From NCBI GenBank assembly GCA_030760725.1, contig JASWHV010000003.1:58356517-58420516 (forward strand): DNA of 64,000 bases, in the 5' to 3' direction. The notes under the pieces are model-generated. The model made no database searches. It had not been told where the DNA came from and saw nothing but the letters and a program-made list of their open reading frames with translations. Source of the DNA: Neostapfia colusana (taxonomy: Eukaryota; Streptophyta; Magnoliopsida; Poales; Poaceae). Shown here in pieces: positions 28,627-40,631 of the stretch (position 1 is its first letter; each line of letters begins with the position of its first letter). A program made the translations under genes and the position numbers.

Positions 28627-29486
28627 TTTCTTCCACTGAAAGCAAATGTCGAGCAAGAAAAAATTTTGTGGCGTCCCTGGAAAGATCCCATGGACAAAGG
28701 GTCCGGTCTCAGGAAGAAAAACAAGACGTTCTGAGAAACTATTTCACAGAATCAATCAGGTCAAGTGTGCAATGGACTAGGTCTTTTCACTGGACTACAC
28801 TAAACCTTCCACGGGTCCGGCAGCCTGAACAATTAGTGCAGCCATTCAGTGAGACAGAAATATGGGAGGCTATAAACTCGATGCCCATAGAGAAAGCTCC
28901 AGGACCATATGGTTACACGGGATGTTTTTTTTTAAAAAATGTTGGATGGTAATCAAGGATGATGTCCTAGCTGCTATGCAGAGTTTCCATAGTCTCCATG
29001 CGGGTTCTCTGCATAGACTTAATCGGGCACATATCATCCTGCTCCCCAAGGTTGAAGGAGCAAATAATCCAGATGATTTCTGATCGATCAGCCTGATCCA
29101 ATCCTTTGCCAAAATCCTATCCAAGGTACTATCACGAAGACTGGCAGTGGAGACTGATCATCTGATATCTGTGGCACAAAGCGCATTCATCAAGGACAGA
29201 AGCATCCATGACAGTTTTCTTTACGTCTGAAACCTAGCACGATCCTATTACCACAGGAAAAAAGCCAGTTCTAATGTTGAAGTTGGACATATCAAAAGCT
29301 TTTGATTCTGTATCTTGGGAGTATATGCTTGAAATTATGGAATGGAGAGGTTTCCCAAACAGATGGAGGAATTGGCTAGCATTGCTATGGGCGTCTACAT
29401 CATCAACCATTCTACTCAATGGGGTACCAGGGCAGCCACTCCAGCATGAACGTGGGTTGCGACAGGGGGGCCCAATATCCGCGCAC
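28627..29486 (+). pseudogene. LINE reverse transcriptase, N-terminal half
   Basis: Continues from the solo LTR insertion. Motifs in order: FSETEIWEAINSMPIEKAPGP, RAHIILLPKVEGANNPDDF, a palm start near LDISKAFDSVSWEYML (block with the first catalytic Asp), LLNGVPGQP and RGLRQGGPIS. The YADD box is not present because copia-1 interrupts the domain at 29487. Several stops and frame changes are needed (for example TGA near 29083). The order is normal for L1-type ORF2. Confidence 0.88.
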
Positions 29487-29752
29487 TGCTAAAATTTAGT
29501 TGAACTGCAGTCTTGGCCTTGCCCTGCAGGATACGTGTTGAATAAATAGGCAGAAGTACATAGAGATAGATCCTTGGTTGTTACATGCAGACCTGCCATC
29601 AACCCGGATCATAACCTACTCAAACACAGGATACTCTATCGGTTACAACTCTATTGATTACATGGAAAGCTGATTTATTCCTAAACATATCTGTAACTAT
29701 CTAATATATCTCTAAGTGTCCATATATGTCACGATACTTGTTTCTTCCAACA
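29487..29752 (-). repeat. 3' LTR of copia-1 (266 bp)
   Basis: TG at 29487 to CA at 29752. By eye it differs from the 5' LTR (54592-54850) at five bases and one indel over 259 bp. The copia-1 polypurine tract follows at 29753. Confidence 0.92.
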
Positions 29753-29768
29753 CTCCCCCTCAATCTTA
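29753..29768 (-). other. polypurine tract of copia-1
   Basis: Minus strand AAGATTGAGGGGGAG directly before the 3' LTR. It overlaps the very end of the RNase H frame. Confidence 0.8.
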
Positions 29769-30231
29769 ACTTCCCATGTTATGCTTGCATTGAAACTGAA
29801 TCAACTTCTGCAATGAAAGAGGTTTTGTGAAGCTATCCGCAATCTGATCTCTACTTGATATAAACTTGACTTGTAGTAACTTGTTTGCAACTCTTTCCCT
29901 CACAAAATGATAATCTATTTCAATATATTTCGTACGAGCATGAAACACGGGATTTGATGTCATAAATGTTGCTCCAAGATTATCACACCATAGTATGGGT
30001 ATCTCTTCTTCACATATCCCCAATTCTTGTAGAATAGTCTGTATCCATACTACCTCTGATGTTGCATTAGCCAATGACTTATATTCTGCTTCAGTGCTTG
30101 AACGAGAAATAGTAGATTGTTTTCTAGCACTCCACGATACCAGATTAGAGCCTAAAAATATAGCAAAGCCACCTGTAGATTTTTTTATCATCAAGGCATA
30201 CTGCCTAATCAGCATCTGAAAAAGCATTTAT
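29766..30231 (-). pseudogene. RNase H of copia-1
   Basis: Shows KKSTGGFAIFLGSNLVSWSARKQSTISRSSTEAEYKSLA, the copia RNase H core, with a later Asp in ILWCDNLGATFMTSNPVFHARTKYIEID and DQIADSFTKPL at the end. It is preceded by a frame break at about 30230 relative to the reverse transcriptase. The stop at 29766-29768 is the natural pol end next to the polypurine tract. Confidence 0.88.
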
Positions 30232-31061
30232 TCATAATGAACTATCTCTAACAAACTTAATACCAAAATTAATTGTTCCCTGTATATATCTCAATATTCT
30301 TTTCACCATTGTCATATGCATTGTGGTTGGTGAATGAAGAAATTGACATACTTTATTGACTGAAAAGGCTAAATCAGGTCTAGTTAGAGTAAGGTACTGC
30401 AATGCTCCCACAATACTTCTATATTTAGTAGCCTCTTCAGTATCAAGTTCTTGCTCATTATATACAGAATATTTCTCTGTAGTGGATAGAGGAGTACTTG
30501 TTATCTTACACTTTTCCATACCTGCTCGTTTTATAATTTCTACAGCATACTTCTTTTGATTAAGCAATATTCCTTCATTTGTATATGCTACCTCAATTCC
30601 CAGGAAATAGTATAAGTCACCAAGATCTTTTAATGCGAAATCCTCTCTCAAATCAGCCAACAATGACTCCACACCCTGTTGAGAAGAACTAGCAACAATT
30701 ATATCATCAACATATATTAGTAAGTAGATAATGATTTTTCCTTTGCAATAAATAAAAAAAGATGTGTCCTTTTTGAAGCCACAAATCCCAGCTGAATTAA
30801 TTTAGAGCTCAACTTTGAGTACCATGCTCTAGGTGCTTGTTTCAAACCGTAAATTGCTTTATCTAGTTTGCACACATGATTAGGAAAGGCTGAATTTTCA
30901 TACCCTGGTGGCTGAGACATATAAACCTCCTCTTCCAAGTTTCCATGTAGAAAAGCATTCTTAACATCTAGTTGCCTAAAATACCAATTCTTTGAGACTG
31001 TGATCGATAAAACTATTCTAACAGTTGCTGCTTTGACAAGGGCTAAAGGTGTCCTCATAAT
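30232..31061 (-). pseudogene. reverse transcriptase of copia-1, main part
   Basis: Begins at the gypsy-3 insertion. Blocks in order: VKAATVRIVLS, FRQLDVKNAFLHGNLEEEVYM, QPPGYENSAFPNHVCKLDKA, LYGLKQAPRAW-like IYGLKQAPRAWYSKL, the YVDD box (30703-30714), LKDLGDLYYFLGIEV, RSIVGALQYLTLTRPDLAFSV. Frameshifts near 31043 and 30720 break it. Its N-terminal part is at 51521-51708. Confidence 0.9.
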
Positions 31062-31066
31062 CAATT
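31062..31066. other. left target-site duplication CAATT of gypsy-3
   Basis: CAATT here and at 51516-51520 flank gypsy-3 perfectly. Removing the element with one copy rejoins the copia-1 reverse transcriptase frame. Confidence 0.95.
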
Positions 31067-34000
31067 TGACGGGATCCCACGCCGCCCGTTCAGTTACGGG
31101 GACGGGGCACCTCGCCCGGGACTCGCATTGGTTGGTGCCCTCTTATGCGGCACCCAACAGCACACATATAAGGAAAACTGTATTACATAAATCAAAGCGG
31201 AAGCTTACAAATGTTCTTTGTAAATAATTTACATAAATTAGCTACAACGGAAGTCTATAAACAGCTCACGTTGAATATCTAAGAAGCACTCGAGAAGAGG
31301 TCCAGCCCGCGGACTCCTCTCACTAGCAACACGAAGACATGGCAGCGGCTAGGTTCTCCATGTGTTACCTGACTCGGAAGTTTTCGAGTCTTACCGGACA
31401 ACCTTCTTTATAGCGTCGTGTTAACCTGTAAAATCACTCATATAGCAAGAGTGAGCACAAAGGCTCAGCAAGACTTAACCGTCTATCCTAAGCATGAAAC
31501 TCTACATGAAAGTAACCTAAGACTTAAACATGTAAGTTGCAAAAAGACTCGCCTACGAGTTCATCCTTAACTTTCAAATTTTAGCCATCATAATAATGAC
31601 CTTGCGCCAAGCAACATTGGAACTCTACAATCAAACAAGAAACACTTCATTCCAATGTTACTTGTCCCAAGGTGGAAAATAACTTTAGTTTGCTCTATCT
31701 CTACTTCAAACAGAGTTTTCATGCAATTTACAATAATCATAGCAGCGATTAAAACTTTGCAAACTATTCCCACACAAGTTGATTACTACGTCACAACATG
31801 GGAGCAAGCGGTACTCAATAACTGCGAGGGACGGTGATTCGAATCAAACACTGCCCGTATAGCTCGACACATACGCCCGCCTCTGAAGACCCAAATCTGG
31901 CGTCCTTCATTACGTCGTATGTGACAACCTTTCGCAGGACACTTGACTGTAGAACCGGTCGCATCATCTCGGGCTCATAGGTCTAACGAGACGATGTGGT
32001 ATGCCTGTACAATCTAGTTAACCTAGTACATTGGTTTCCTGGGTCCCATATAGCAGTAAGCATCCGGTACACAACTCAATACTTGCTCCTGGCTGCGGCA
32101 CACGCATCGGTCCTTAACCGACACAGGCAGAACTACTCGACCAAGACCTCGTCTTGTCGCTGCCTAACCCTCCTGCCGGGTCTCATCTTTAGAAATATAA
32201 CTTTAGTTTGCCTTTTCAACTACACCCATGTAATCCCGACTATAGCTCGCGAGTAGATTCCAACTACTCGACTTCTACTGGATGTCAAAACCTATTTAGC
32301 ACGGCAATCTTCTACGGCGGAAAACTATATTCTACCCTCGACTCTAGGGTTCATTTGGTCATGTATTTGGAGTATAAAACATCCTTGACCTAATGCACAT
32401 ACAAACCTTCAACTATAAATGTGAACAAAGTAAAAACTTTATCAATAACTTAAAATGCAAACGGAGCTTGCCTTGGTTCTGAAGGTGACTAAAGTCAGAT
32501 AATTGTGAAGTTAGTTGCTGATGACTTGAAGCTTAATCCCTGCCCTTCTTGCTCCTTGATCCAAGCTTCCCTTCTCCTCCACTTTTCCACGTTTAATCAC
32601 TACACGTTATGAATATGCATATATGTTTAATTGTAAAGCTTTTGCTAACAAGTTCTAAAGACAAGTTTTAAAACTGGAACTCTATTTAAGAATTTAAAAT
32701 GATATTGGTGCTAGTGGTTTGGGTTGAAGTACTATGATCAAGTGATAAGTGGGGTTCATCACTTGGGTGGTGATCACCGAATGAAGTTAAACAGAACAGT
32801 ACTGATCCAGGGCTCCAATGGAGCTGGAAATTTTCTTGTGAGTTCCTTTTCACCAGAAGTCATGTGGACCAAAACTCAGAATTTTTCAATGAGTAGATCA
32901 CTCAGAATAATTCCCTAAGCATTTAGGCAAAAAGGAATTAATTATGAATAAATTTGCACTTTCATGCAAATTCAAGTGAATCACAATTTCAAACATAGCT
33001 CAGGGAGCATGCATGAGTTTTTCCTAGGAATTTTGGAGCTAAGAACTGCCCAGAACTGAATTTCCAAGTTTTAGAATTTCTCTGAAATTGTTTCTGTATT
33101 CATTTCAACACAGAAACTGGAAATCAGAATTACCCTAAACTAATAAACTCCAAATGAGCTGAAACTTTTACAATAGTTCACCAATATCCTAAAGCATATT
33201 CTGGCAAAATTTCAGGATTTTTGGATGAACCAAACTCCCTCTAAAATTCTTTTGCTGAAAAGATTTAAAGATTTTTCCAGTTTAAATAATGACTTTTATG
33301 CAAATTGGGTTGCATATCTGGACAGAGTTTTTCAATCTGAATCCAAACCAATTTGAATCACTAAATTTGGAGCTTCCTAGCAAAAGTTATGCCCTCCCAA
33401 AGTTTGAATCAAATCTGGTATTTGAAATAAACCGGGGAAAAGTTTAAAAGTCTGACAGCAGGTCCGGGGGTGACGTGGCGCCATCTCATGCACTGCCACA
33501 CGAGGCTATATAGTTCTCCTCACACAGTCGCAAACTGATCCGGTGCCACAGAAGATCCAATTCCCCCGCAACAGACACTGACACGTGGGCCAGCCCCGGC
33601 TTCGTCTACCTCCCGCCACCCGCGCTCCCGCGCCGCTGAGCTCGCCGGAGCTCTCGCCGGGAAGGGGTTCCCGTGCTCGGAACTTGATGATTTTCGCTGC
33701 CACTACGTATTCCCGTGCGAGAACACGTTGCCGGCCTTACCTCGGATCGAAGATGGCCGGAACCCTAGGTGCGACGGCGACAGTGGCTGCGGCATCTCCG
33801 GCGACGTCGCTAGGGCGTTGTGCCGCACAAAAAGCTGCGCCGTTTGCTCCTAAAGCATCAGTGAGTCGTGGGCATGCTTGACATGGACTTGGTTTGGATC
33901 AGGAACGGCTCTAGATGGGTCCCCACCGTGCGCCCGAGATGAATTTTCCGGCGGCAATGAAGAACACGGCGTTCTACAACTAGGGTTGATGAAATCAAGC

Positions 34001-35084
34001 ACCGGTTGGACGAGGAGGACCGTTGGAGTGTAAAGAACATGTCCGTAGATCATAACTGGAAACGACTAAGTATAGGAGACTAATTTTTAGATTTTGGCAC
34101 GGCGGTCCAAAGAACCCGCCAGGGAGAAAAACCAAATTCCGGTCTGTTACGCCCATGAGACGGCTCCAAATTGGAGGGACAGCGCGAGGGGATGATTACT
34201 GACCTTTGCCGGGGCTTAGTTGCTCGTGAAATGCAGCAAGGGCTTGCTGTGACGTCGAGGCGCCTAGGTATGTTTGTCGGCAAGAAGTGCGCTCGGCCGG
34301 GCGTCAAAACTCGGGGTGCGCCGTGGCGACAAGGCTGGACGCCGGAGCTTGGGGCGGCAGAAAACTGTCGAGGGGAACTCGGTGTGGCGGGGAGAGAAAG
34401 AACCGTGAGTGTTTATCCACTGAGGTGGCGTGCACCAGATGATCTTTTGCTCCTCTCGGTGTCCTGATCGTGAGAACAGCGGGAAGTTGGTTTGCTGAGC
34501 AGCTCGGTGGCGCGCGTACTGAATTCAGCCGGTTCGAGTGAGTCTGAACGGAGAAAACAGAGACTTGTGTGCTAAGTTTTCCCCCTCTCCATTGACAAGT
34601 GGGTCCCACTGCTCTCCTCCCCCAAATATCTCAACTTGGTGCTTTACAACTTTCAATCATGATGAAATTCCAATTTGAACACCATTTGGCAAATTGATAA
34701 GTTTGACCTCAGTTCCAAATTTGAATTCAAAATTTTCAATGAAAATTCACAAGTCTCTTTGATATACATATCAAAGCACCTCCAAATTTTCTAGAAATTT
34801 GCCTTCCTCATAATTTGGACCTGAAGAATTCAAATATGGATTCAAACTTTTAATTTGGTGGCTGCAAAGTGAAGGTTTCCAACCACAGTTTGTATCCTCC
34901 ATTTCAATTGACCACTTTTACATTTAAATGATCATTTGAATTCAGGGTGGACTTGAATTTAGGTGCTTGCTCATGACCAGCTTCACATGTTTAGAAAAGT
35001 TTTTGCAAGTTCCATTTTCTTGAATTTAAACTCAACTTTACTCACCACTAAAGTTTTCCATTTACAAGTTTTGGGAATTTTACA
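31067..35084 (-). repeat. 3' LTR of gypsy-3 (4018 bp)
   Basis: TGACGGGATCCC at 31067 to AATTTTACA at 35084. Compared with the 5' LTR it lacks 83 bp (50993-51075 of the other copy) and keeps 355 bp (34414-34768) that the other lost. It is mixed in base composition, with a GC-rich promoter-like part at about 33460-34500. Short ORFs in it recur in the other LTR and are not genes. Confidence 0.94.
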
Positions 35085-35097
35085 TTCCTCCCTCCTT
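35085..35097 (-). other. polypurine tract of gypsy-3
   Basis: Minus strand AAGGAGGGAGGAA directly before the 3' LTR. Confidence 0.85.
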
Positions 35098-35149
35098 AAA
35101 AAGAATCTCATCCCGAGATTCATCATTAAGAACAAAGTGGGGAGGACGA

Positions 35150-35883
35150 CTACTGAACATAAGCCTCTAATAGCTCCGGATGATTAAGTTGTAAATATTC
35201 CTCGCTTTCCCATGTAGCTTCGTCCGACGTGTGATTTTCCCATAGCACTTTGAAAAATCGCAGCGTCCGGTTTCTGGTCTCGCGAGTCTTTTCATCAATT
35301 ATCCGGGTTGGATGATCAACATATGTGAGGTCCGGCTTCAAATCTGTTATGTCTCCCGTGAGAATCTCCGTTGGAACTTTCAAACACTTCCGCAACTGAG
35401 ATATGTGGGAGACGTTATGAACTCCGACTAAGGCTGCCGGTAAATCCAGACGGTATGCCACGGGTCCACACCTTTTGATGATGGCGAAGGGACCAATAAA
35501 ACGTGGAGCAATTTTCCTTTCACTCCGAATCGGTGAATTCCCTTCATAGGAGATATGTGGAGATATACGTGGTCTCCATCTTGAAAGTTCAGAGGACGAC
35601 GTCTCTTATCCGCATAGCTCTTTTGTCTTGATTGAGCGGCTTTAAGATTTGCTTGACTAAGCCTTACCCGCTCTTCTGCTTCATTTACGAGATCAATCCC
35701 GTAAATAACTCTCTCGCTGGATTCACACCAGTTCAATGGTGTGCGGCACTTCCGGCCGTAGAGAGCTTCATAAGGTGCCATTTTTATGCTCGATTGATAA
35801 CCGTTGTTATACGAGAACTCCGCCAATGGTAAGTGATCATCCCAGCTCTTACCATGGTGGATGGCACACGCCCTTAGCATATC
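35150..35883 (-). pseudogene. integrase end with chromodomain-like tail of gypsy-3
   Basis: From RACAIHHGKSWDDHLPLAEFSYNNGYQ through ALYGRKCRTPLNW and the SPMKGIHRFGVKGKL block, a frameshift near 35505 interrupts the GPF region. The second part gives AYRLDLPAALVGVHNVSHIS, then a chromodomain-like end (TLRFFKVLWENHTSDEATWESEEYL). Unlike gypsy-2, the Trp in EATWE is intact. It ends at the stop at 35150-35152, about 55 bp before the polypurine tract. Confidence 0.85.
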
Positions 35884-36342
35884 TTAAAGTATTTGATTCA
35901 CCCTCTCAGTTTGCCCATCGGTTTGAGGATGATACACGGAGCTTCGAATCAATTGGGTTCCCAAGGATGCGTGTAGTTGTTCCTAGAAACGGGCTACGAA
36001 CAGCGATCCTCTGTCAGAGACAATGGTACGGGGAACTCCATGCAAGCACAAGATTTGTGCTATGTACAACTCCACATACTTCTTGGCGCTGTATTTGGTA
36101 TGCACCGGAATGTAACGTGCTGATTTGGTTAATCGGTCAATGATTACCCAAATCGAATCATGGTGGTGGGAGGTCATCGGCAACCCGACGATGAAATCCA
36201 TACTCAAGTCTTCCCACTTCCATGCTGGTATTTGTAGTGGTTACAGCAGGCCCGACTTCTTCACGTGGTCGGCCTTAACTCTTCGACACATATCACATTC
36301 TGAAACGTATTTTGCAACTTCACGTTTCATACGTGTCCACTA
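35884..36342 (-). pseudogene. integrase core of gypsy-3
   Basis: DDE core with SMDFIVGLPMTSHHHDSIWV, CLHGVPRTIVSDRGSLFVARF and the HPQTDGQTER block. In-frame stops are TAG 36340-36342, TAA 36241-36243, TAG 35983-35985 and TAA 35884-35886, with no frameshift. Comparison with gypsy-4, which has Trp at the first and third stop sites, suggests TGG to TAG there. Confidence 0.85.
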
Positions 36343-37029
36343 AAACTTCTTCCAGAGGTCTTGGTACATTTTATTGCTGCCCGGATGAATAGAAAATTTG
36401 GATAAGTGAGCCTCATCCAAAATTTTCTTCCGCAGCCTCATATCACGGGGCACGACTATCCGGTCCTTGAACCATAAGGTATCTTCATCATCTAACCGGA
36501 AACATTTCATCTCCCCGTTCTTCAACCTCCTTTTGATATGATCCATGCCCTTGTCTCGCTTTTGAGCTTCCATAACCTCCTCTTTTAATGTGGGTATGAG
36601 AGCTAGATTACATAGAGCTCCATATGGAACCAAGTAGAGACTTGGTTCTTCCTCTTCTATCGGCGTAATGGTCAGATTATGAATATGAGATTTCTGGCTG
36701 AGTGCATCGGCAACCACATTTGCCTTGACCGTATGATAATGAATTTCAATCTCATAATCTTTGATCAGATCCAACCATCGCCGTTGTCGCATATTCAAAT
36801 CTTTTTGAGTGAATATGTACTTCAAACTTTTGTGGTCGGTGTAGAGATGAACCAGATTTCCCAATAGGTAATGTCTCCACATCTTCAAAGCTAGCACCAC
36901 GCTAGCAAGTTCGAGATCATGAGTTGGATAATGTTGTTCATGATTCCGTAATTGCCATGATCCATATGCAACCATACGTCCTCCTTGCATGAGTACACAA
37001 CCAAGTCCGATGCCGGATGCATCACACTA
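36343..37029 (-). pseudogene. RNase H and integrase zinc region of gypsy-3
   Basis: After the stop at 37027-37029 the frame shows GIGLGCVLMQ-type sequence, RQ/WQLRNHEQHYPTHDLELASVV, YTDHKSLKYIFTQKDLNMRQRRWL and NVVADALSQK (RNase H). It then continues with DEAHLSKFSIHPGSNKMYQDL of the integrase HHCC domain. Confidence 0.85.
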
Positions 37030-37623
37030 AACATCAAAGGGCTTGGTTGTATCCGGCTGAGCTAAAACCAGGGCTGTTGTGAGGTGTTTCACCAACGCTT
37101 GAAAAGCTTCCTCACATGGCTTGCTCCGATCATATTTGATGCTCTTTTTCAGTAGCTCCGTCATAGGTTTGGAGATTTTTGAGAAGCCCGGGATGAACCT
37201 CCGATAATATCCCGCCAAACCCAAGAAGCTACGAACTTCATGGACTGATGTTGGAGACTTCCATTTCAGCACTTGTTCAATCTTGCTTGGATCAGCAGCG
37301 ATGCCTTCCGCTGAAATAATATGTCCAAGAAACGGCACTTGGTTGATCCAGAATTCACATTTACTAAACTTTGCATAGAGCTTGTGATCTCTCAAGCGTT
37401 GGAGCACAATATGCAAATGTTTAGCGTGTTCCTCTTCTGATTTGGAATAGACCAAGATGTCATCAATGAATACCACGACGAACTGATCCAGCTCCGGCAT
37501 GAACACCGAGTTCATAAGATACATAAAGTGAGCCGGAGCATTGGTCAACCCAAATGACATGACAAGATACTCATAGAGTCCATATCTTGTCGAGAATGCT
37601 GTTTTCGGGATATCTTCTGCTCA
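37030..37623 (-). pseudogene. reverse transcriptase C-terminal half of gypsy-3
   Basis: Begins after TGA at 37621-37623. Blocks: SFGLTNAPAHFMYLMNSVF, the catalytic FIDD box (37459-37470), CEFWINQVPFLGHIISAEG and SFLGLAGYYRRFIPGFS. The stop fits CGA to TGA. Confidence 0.88.
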
Positions 37624-38289
37624 AACCTTGATTTGATGATATCCCGACCTTAAGTCCATCTTGGGGAAGACTTTAGCACACACTAGCTGATTGAAAAGAA
37701 TATCAATTCTTGGTAGTGGATACTTGTTCTTTATCGTCACAACATTTAACGGACGATAATCGACGCATAGCCTCAGCGTCTCGTCCTTCTTATTCACAAA
37801 TAAAGCTGAGCAACCCCATGGTGAAGAACTTGGACGAATAAACCCCTTGTCCATCAGATCTTTGAGTTGCTCCTTCAGCTCAGCTAATTCATTCGGAGCC
37901 ATTTTGTATGGTCTCCGAGAGATTGGCGTGGTTCTCGGTATCAACTCTATTTTGAATTCCACCTCAAGCTCAGGTGGTAAGCCTGGAAGATCTTCGAGAA
38001 ACATGTCCGGATATTCACGGACTGCCGGAATGTCTTCTAACTTGCAAGCCTCAACATTACATACTTCCGGGTCTTTGGACACAGCTTTGCCGAGATGTAA
38101 TGTATGACGCCCGTGAAGTGGAGAGTCCAAATGAACACTCCTGTTCACGATGTCCAGAATAGCCTTATGGAAGGTTAACCATGATATTCCCAATATGGCA
38201 TTGATTCCTTGATCTTCGAGAATAATAGGGGTGGTAGGATAAAATTTTCCGCCCAAACAAAGTGGTGCTCTAGAAACGACTTCATTAGT
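37624..38289 (-). pseudogene. protease C-terminal part and reverse transcriptase N-terminal half of gypsy-3
   Basis: Starts at the gypsy-4 insertion. The protease end reads INAILGISWLTFHKAILD. A linker follows, then the reverse transcriptase fingers (GFIRPSSSPWGCSALFVNKK, LCVDYRPLNVVTIKNKYPLPRID) and FPKMDLRSGYHQIKV. The protease active-site half lies at 44896-45403. The frame is open throughout this segment. Confidence 0.88.
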
Positions 38290-38294
38290 CGATA
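38290..38294. other. left target-site duplication CGATA of gypsy-4
   Basis: CGATA at 38290-38294 and 44891-44895 flank gypsy-4. Joining them restores the gypsy-3 protease reading. Confidence 0.93.
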
Positions 38295-38310
38295 TGTAAA
38301 GGTCTCAAAA
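38295..38310 (+). repeat. 16 bp remnant of the gypsy-4 5' LTR
   Basis: TGTAAAGGTCTCAAAA is identical to the start of the 3' LTR at 40647-40662. The next base begins reverse transcriptase sequence (GAACATGCTGAACATC), so the deletion junction is at 38310/38311, give or take shared bases. Confidence 0.9.
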
Positions 38311-40575
38311 GAACATGCTGAACATCTACATATTGTGCTCCAAAGATTGCGCGATCATCAGCTCTATGCAAAATTCAGCAAGTGTGAATTCTGGATTAAT
38401 CAAGTACCTTTTCTTGGACACATCATTTCAGCGGAGGGCATCGCTGTAGATCCGAGTAAGATTATCCAAGTGCAGAAATGGAAGTCACCAAAGTCAGTAC
38501 ATGAAATCCGTAGCTTCCTCGGTTTGGCGGGTTACTACCGGAGGTTTATTCCGAGTTTCTCCAAGATTGCGAAACCGATGACGGAATTATTAAAGAAGAA
38601 TACCAGATTTGGGTGGGGTGCTGCGTGTGAACAAGCTTTCAAGACTTTAGTCAAGCATCTCACAACAGCCCCAGTTCTTGCTCAGCCGGATACGACAAAG
38701 CCATTCGACGTTTATTGCGATGCATCTGGCATCGGTCTTGGCTGCGTGCTGATGCAAGATAGACGAGTGGTCGCTTATGGATCTCGTCAACTCAGAAATC
38801 ACGAGCAGCATTATTCAACTCATGATCTTGAGTTAGCTGCCGTGGTCCTTGCTTTGAAGATGTGGAGGCATTACTTGCTCGGAGTACACCTCTACACCGA
38901 CCACAAGAGCTTGAAGTACATCTTCACTCAGAAAGAATTGAACATGATGCAACGAAGATGGCTAGAGCTCATTAAAGACTATGAACTTAAGATTCATTAT
39001 CATCCAGGAAAGGCGAATGTGGTCGCCGATGCGCTCAGTCGTAAGGCGCATATCCATCACCTGACTATCGCTGAAATGGATGAGGAAGAACCAAGCCTCC
39101 GTGTCATCCCGTATGGGGCACTCTATAATCTCGCTCTCATTCCTACTATCCGAGAGGAGATCATGGAAGCTCAATGAAAAGACAAGGGTATGTTTCACAT
39201 ACGGCGAAGGATAGACAACGGAGAAATGAAGTGCTTCCGAAAGGACGATGAAGGTACTTTGGGGTTCAACGACCGGATTGTAGTACCCCGGGATATGGGA
39301 CTACGGAAGAAAATTTTGGATGAAGCTCATTTGTCCAAGTTTTCCATTCATCCGGGCAGTAATAAAATGTACCAAGATCTCCGGAAGAAGTTTTGGTGGA
39401 CACGTATGAAACGTGAAGTTGCAAAGTACGTTTCAGAGTGTGATACGTGTCGAAGAGTCAAGGCTGACCATATGAAGAAGTCAGGCCTGTTGCAGCCACT
39501 ACAAGTACCGGCATGGAAGTGGGAAGACTTGAGTATGGACTTCATTGTTGGGTTGTCGATGACCTCCCACAACCATGATTTGATTTGGGTAATCGTGGAC
39601 CGGTTAACCAAATCAGCACATTTCATCCCTGTGCATACAAGATATAATGCAAAGCAGTATGCGGAGCTGTACATAGAACGGATTTTGTGCTCACATGGAG
39701 TTCCCCATACCATTGTGTCAGATAGAGGATCGCTGTTCGTAGCCCGTTTCTGGGAGCAGCTACACGCGTCCTTGGGGACAAAGTTGATTAGAAGCTCTGC
39801 GTATCACCCTCAAACCGATAGGCAAACTGAGAGGGTGAATCAAATACTGGAAGATATGCTAAGAGCATGTGCCATCCACCACGGTAAGAGCTGGGATGAT
39901 CACTTACCGCTGGCGGAGTTCTCGTACAACAACGGATATCATACGAGCATTAAAATGGCACCATATGAAGCTCTATACGGCCGGAAGTGCCGTACACCAT
40001 TGAACTGGTGTGAGTCCGGTGAACGAGTAACGTTCGGTGTTGATCTTGTCAATGAAGCCGAAGAGAGAGTTCGGATAATACAAGAGAACCTCAAAGCTGC
40101 CCAATCTCGTAAAAAGAGCTACGCGGACCAGAGACGTCAACCGCTACATTTAGAAGTTGGAGAGCACGTATATCTTCGTGTGTCTCCGATGAAAGGGATT
40201 CATCAATTCGGTGTCAAGGGGAAACTGACTCCCCGATTCATCGGTCCGTTTGCTATCACGGAAAAGTGCAGAAACGTAGCCTACCGGCTAGAACTACCAG
40301 CAAGCCTTGCCGGTATTCACAACATATTTCACGTGTCCCAGCTGCGGAAATGTCTCAAGTTTACCGCTGCCATCTGCACCGAAGACATCGACGAGTTGAA
40401 GCCAGATCTCACCTACGTCGAGCAACCTATACAGATTATCAACGAAAAGATCCGGATCACCCGGAACCGGACTTTGAAATTTTACAAAGTCCTGTGGAGT
40501 AATCATACCCCGGAAGAGGCGACGTGGGAGACTGACGATTACATCCACAAGAACTATCTGGAGCTTTTGTCATAA
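38311..40575 (+). pseudogene. gypsy-4 pol: C-terminal reverse transcriptase, RNase H, integrase, chromodomain-like tail
   Basis: One frame of about 754 codons with a single stop, TGA at 39175-39177, which fits CGA to TGA. It begins after the FIDD box, at EHAEHLHIVLQRLRDH. Then follow SFLGLAGYYRRFIPSFS; RNase H (FDVYCDASGIGLGCVLMQ, TDHKSLKYIF, VVADALSRK); the integrase HHCC zinc region (SIHPGSNKMYQDLRKKFWW ... CDTC); the DDE core (DFIVGLSMTSH, VSDRGSLFVARFW, HPQTDRQTERVNQ); the GPF region (TPRFIGPFAI) and the end EEATWETDDYIHKNYL. It is the best preserved pol of the window but lacks the polymerase active site. The stop at 40573-40575 is the natural end. Confidence 0.92.
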
Positions 40576-40631
40576 ACTTTGTAATTACCTCCCGCCTCGT
40601 TCTTCTTTTGAATCTCGGGACGAGATTCCTT

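Larger units (their letters stand above)
24678..29486 (+). mobile_element. L1-like LINE, interrupted and truncated by later insertions
   Basis: Endonuclease motifs at 25022-25570 and reverse transcriptase motifs at 28860-29480 on the plus strand identify a non-LTR retrotransposon of the plant L1 type. It is the host of gypsy-2 on its left, of the solo LTR at 26113-28621, and of copia-1 at 29487. Reading across the solo LTR restores the conserved GDxxTRFFH motif at the junction, which confirms one continuous older element. It has multiple stops. The 5' end and the part after the QGG motif are not visible. Confidence 0.88.

Noticed and set aside
31067..35084. Several 60-100 codon ORFs in the gypsy-3 LTR
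   Set aside because: They recur in the other LTR at 47766-51515 with the same breaks and lie in promoter and untranslated sequence.
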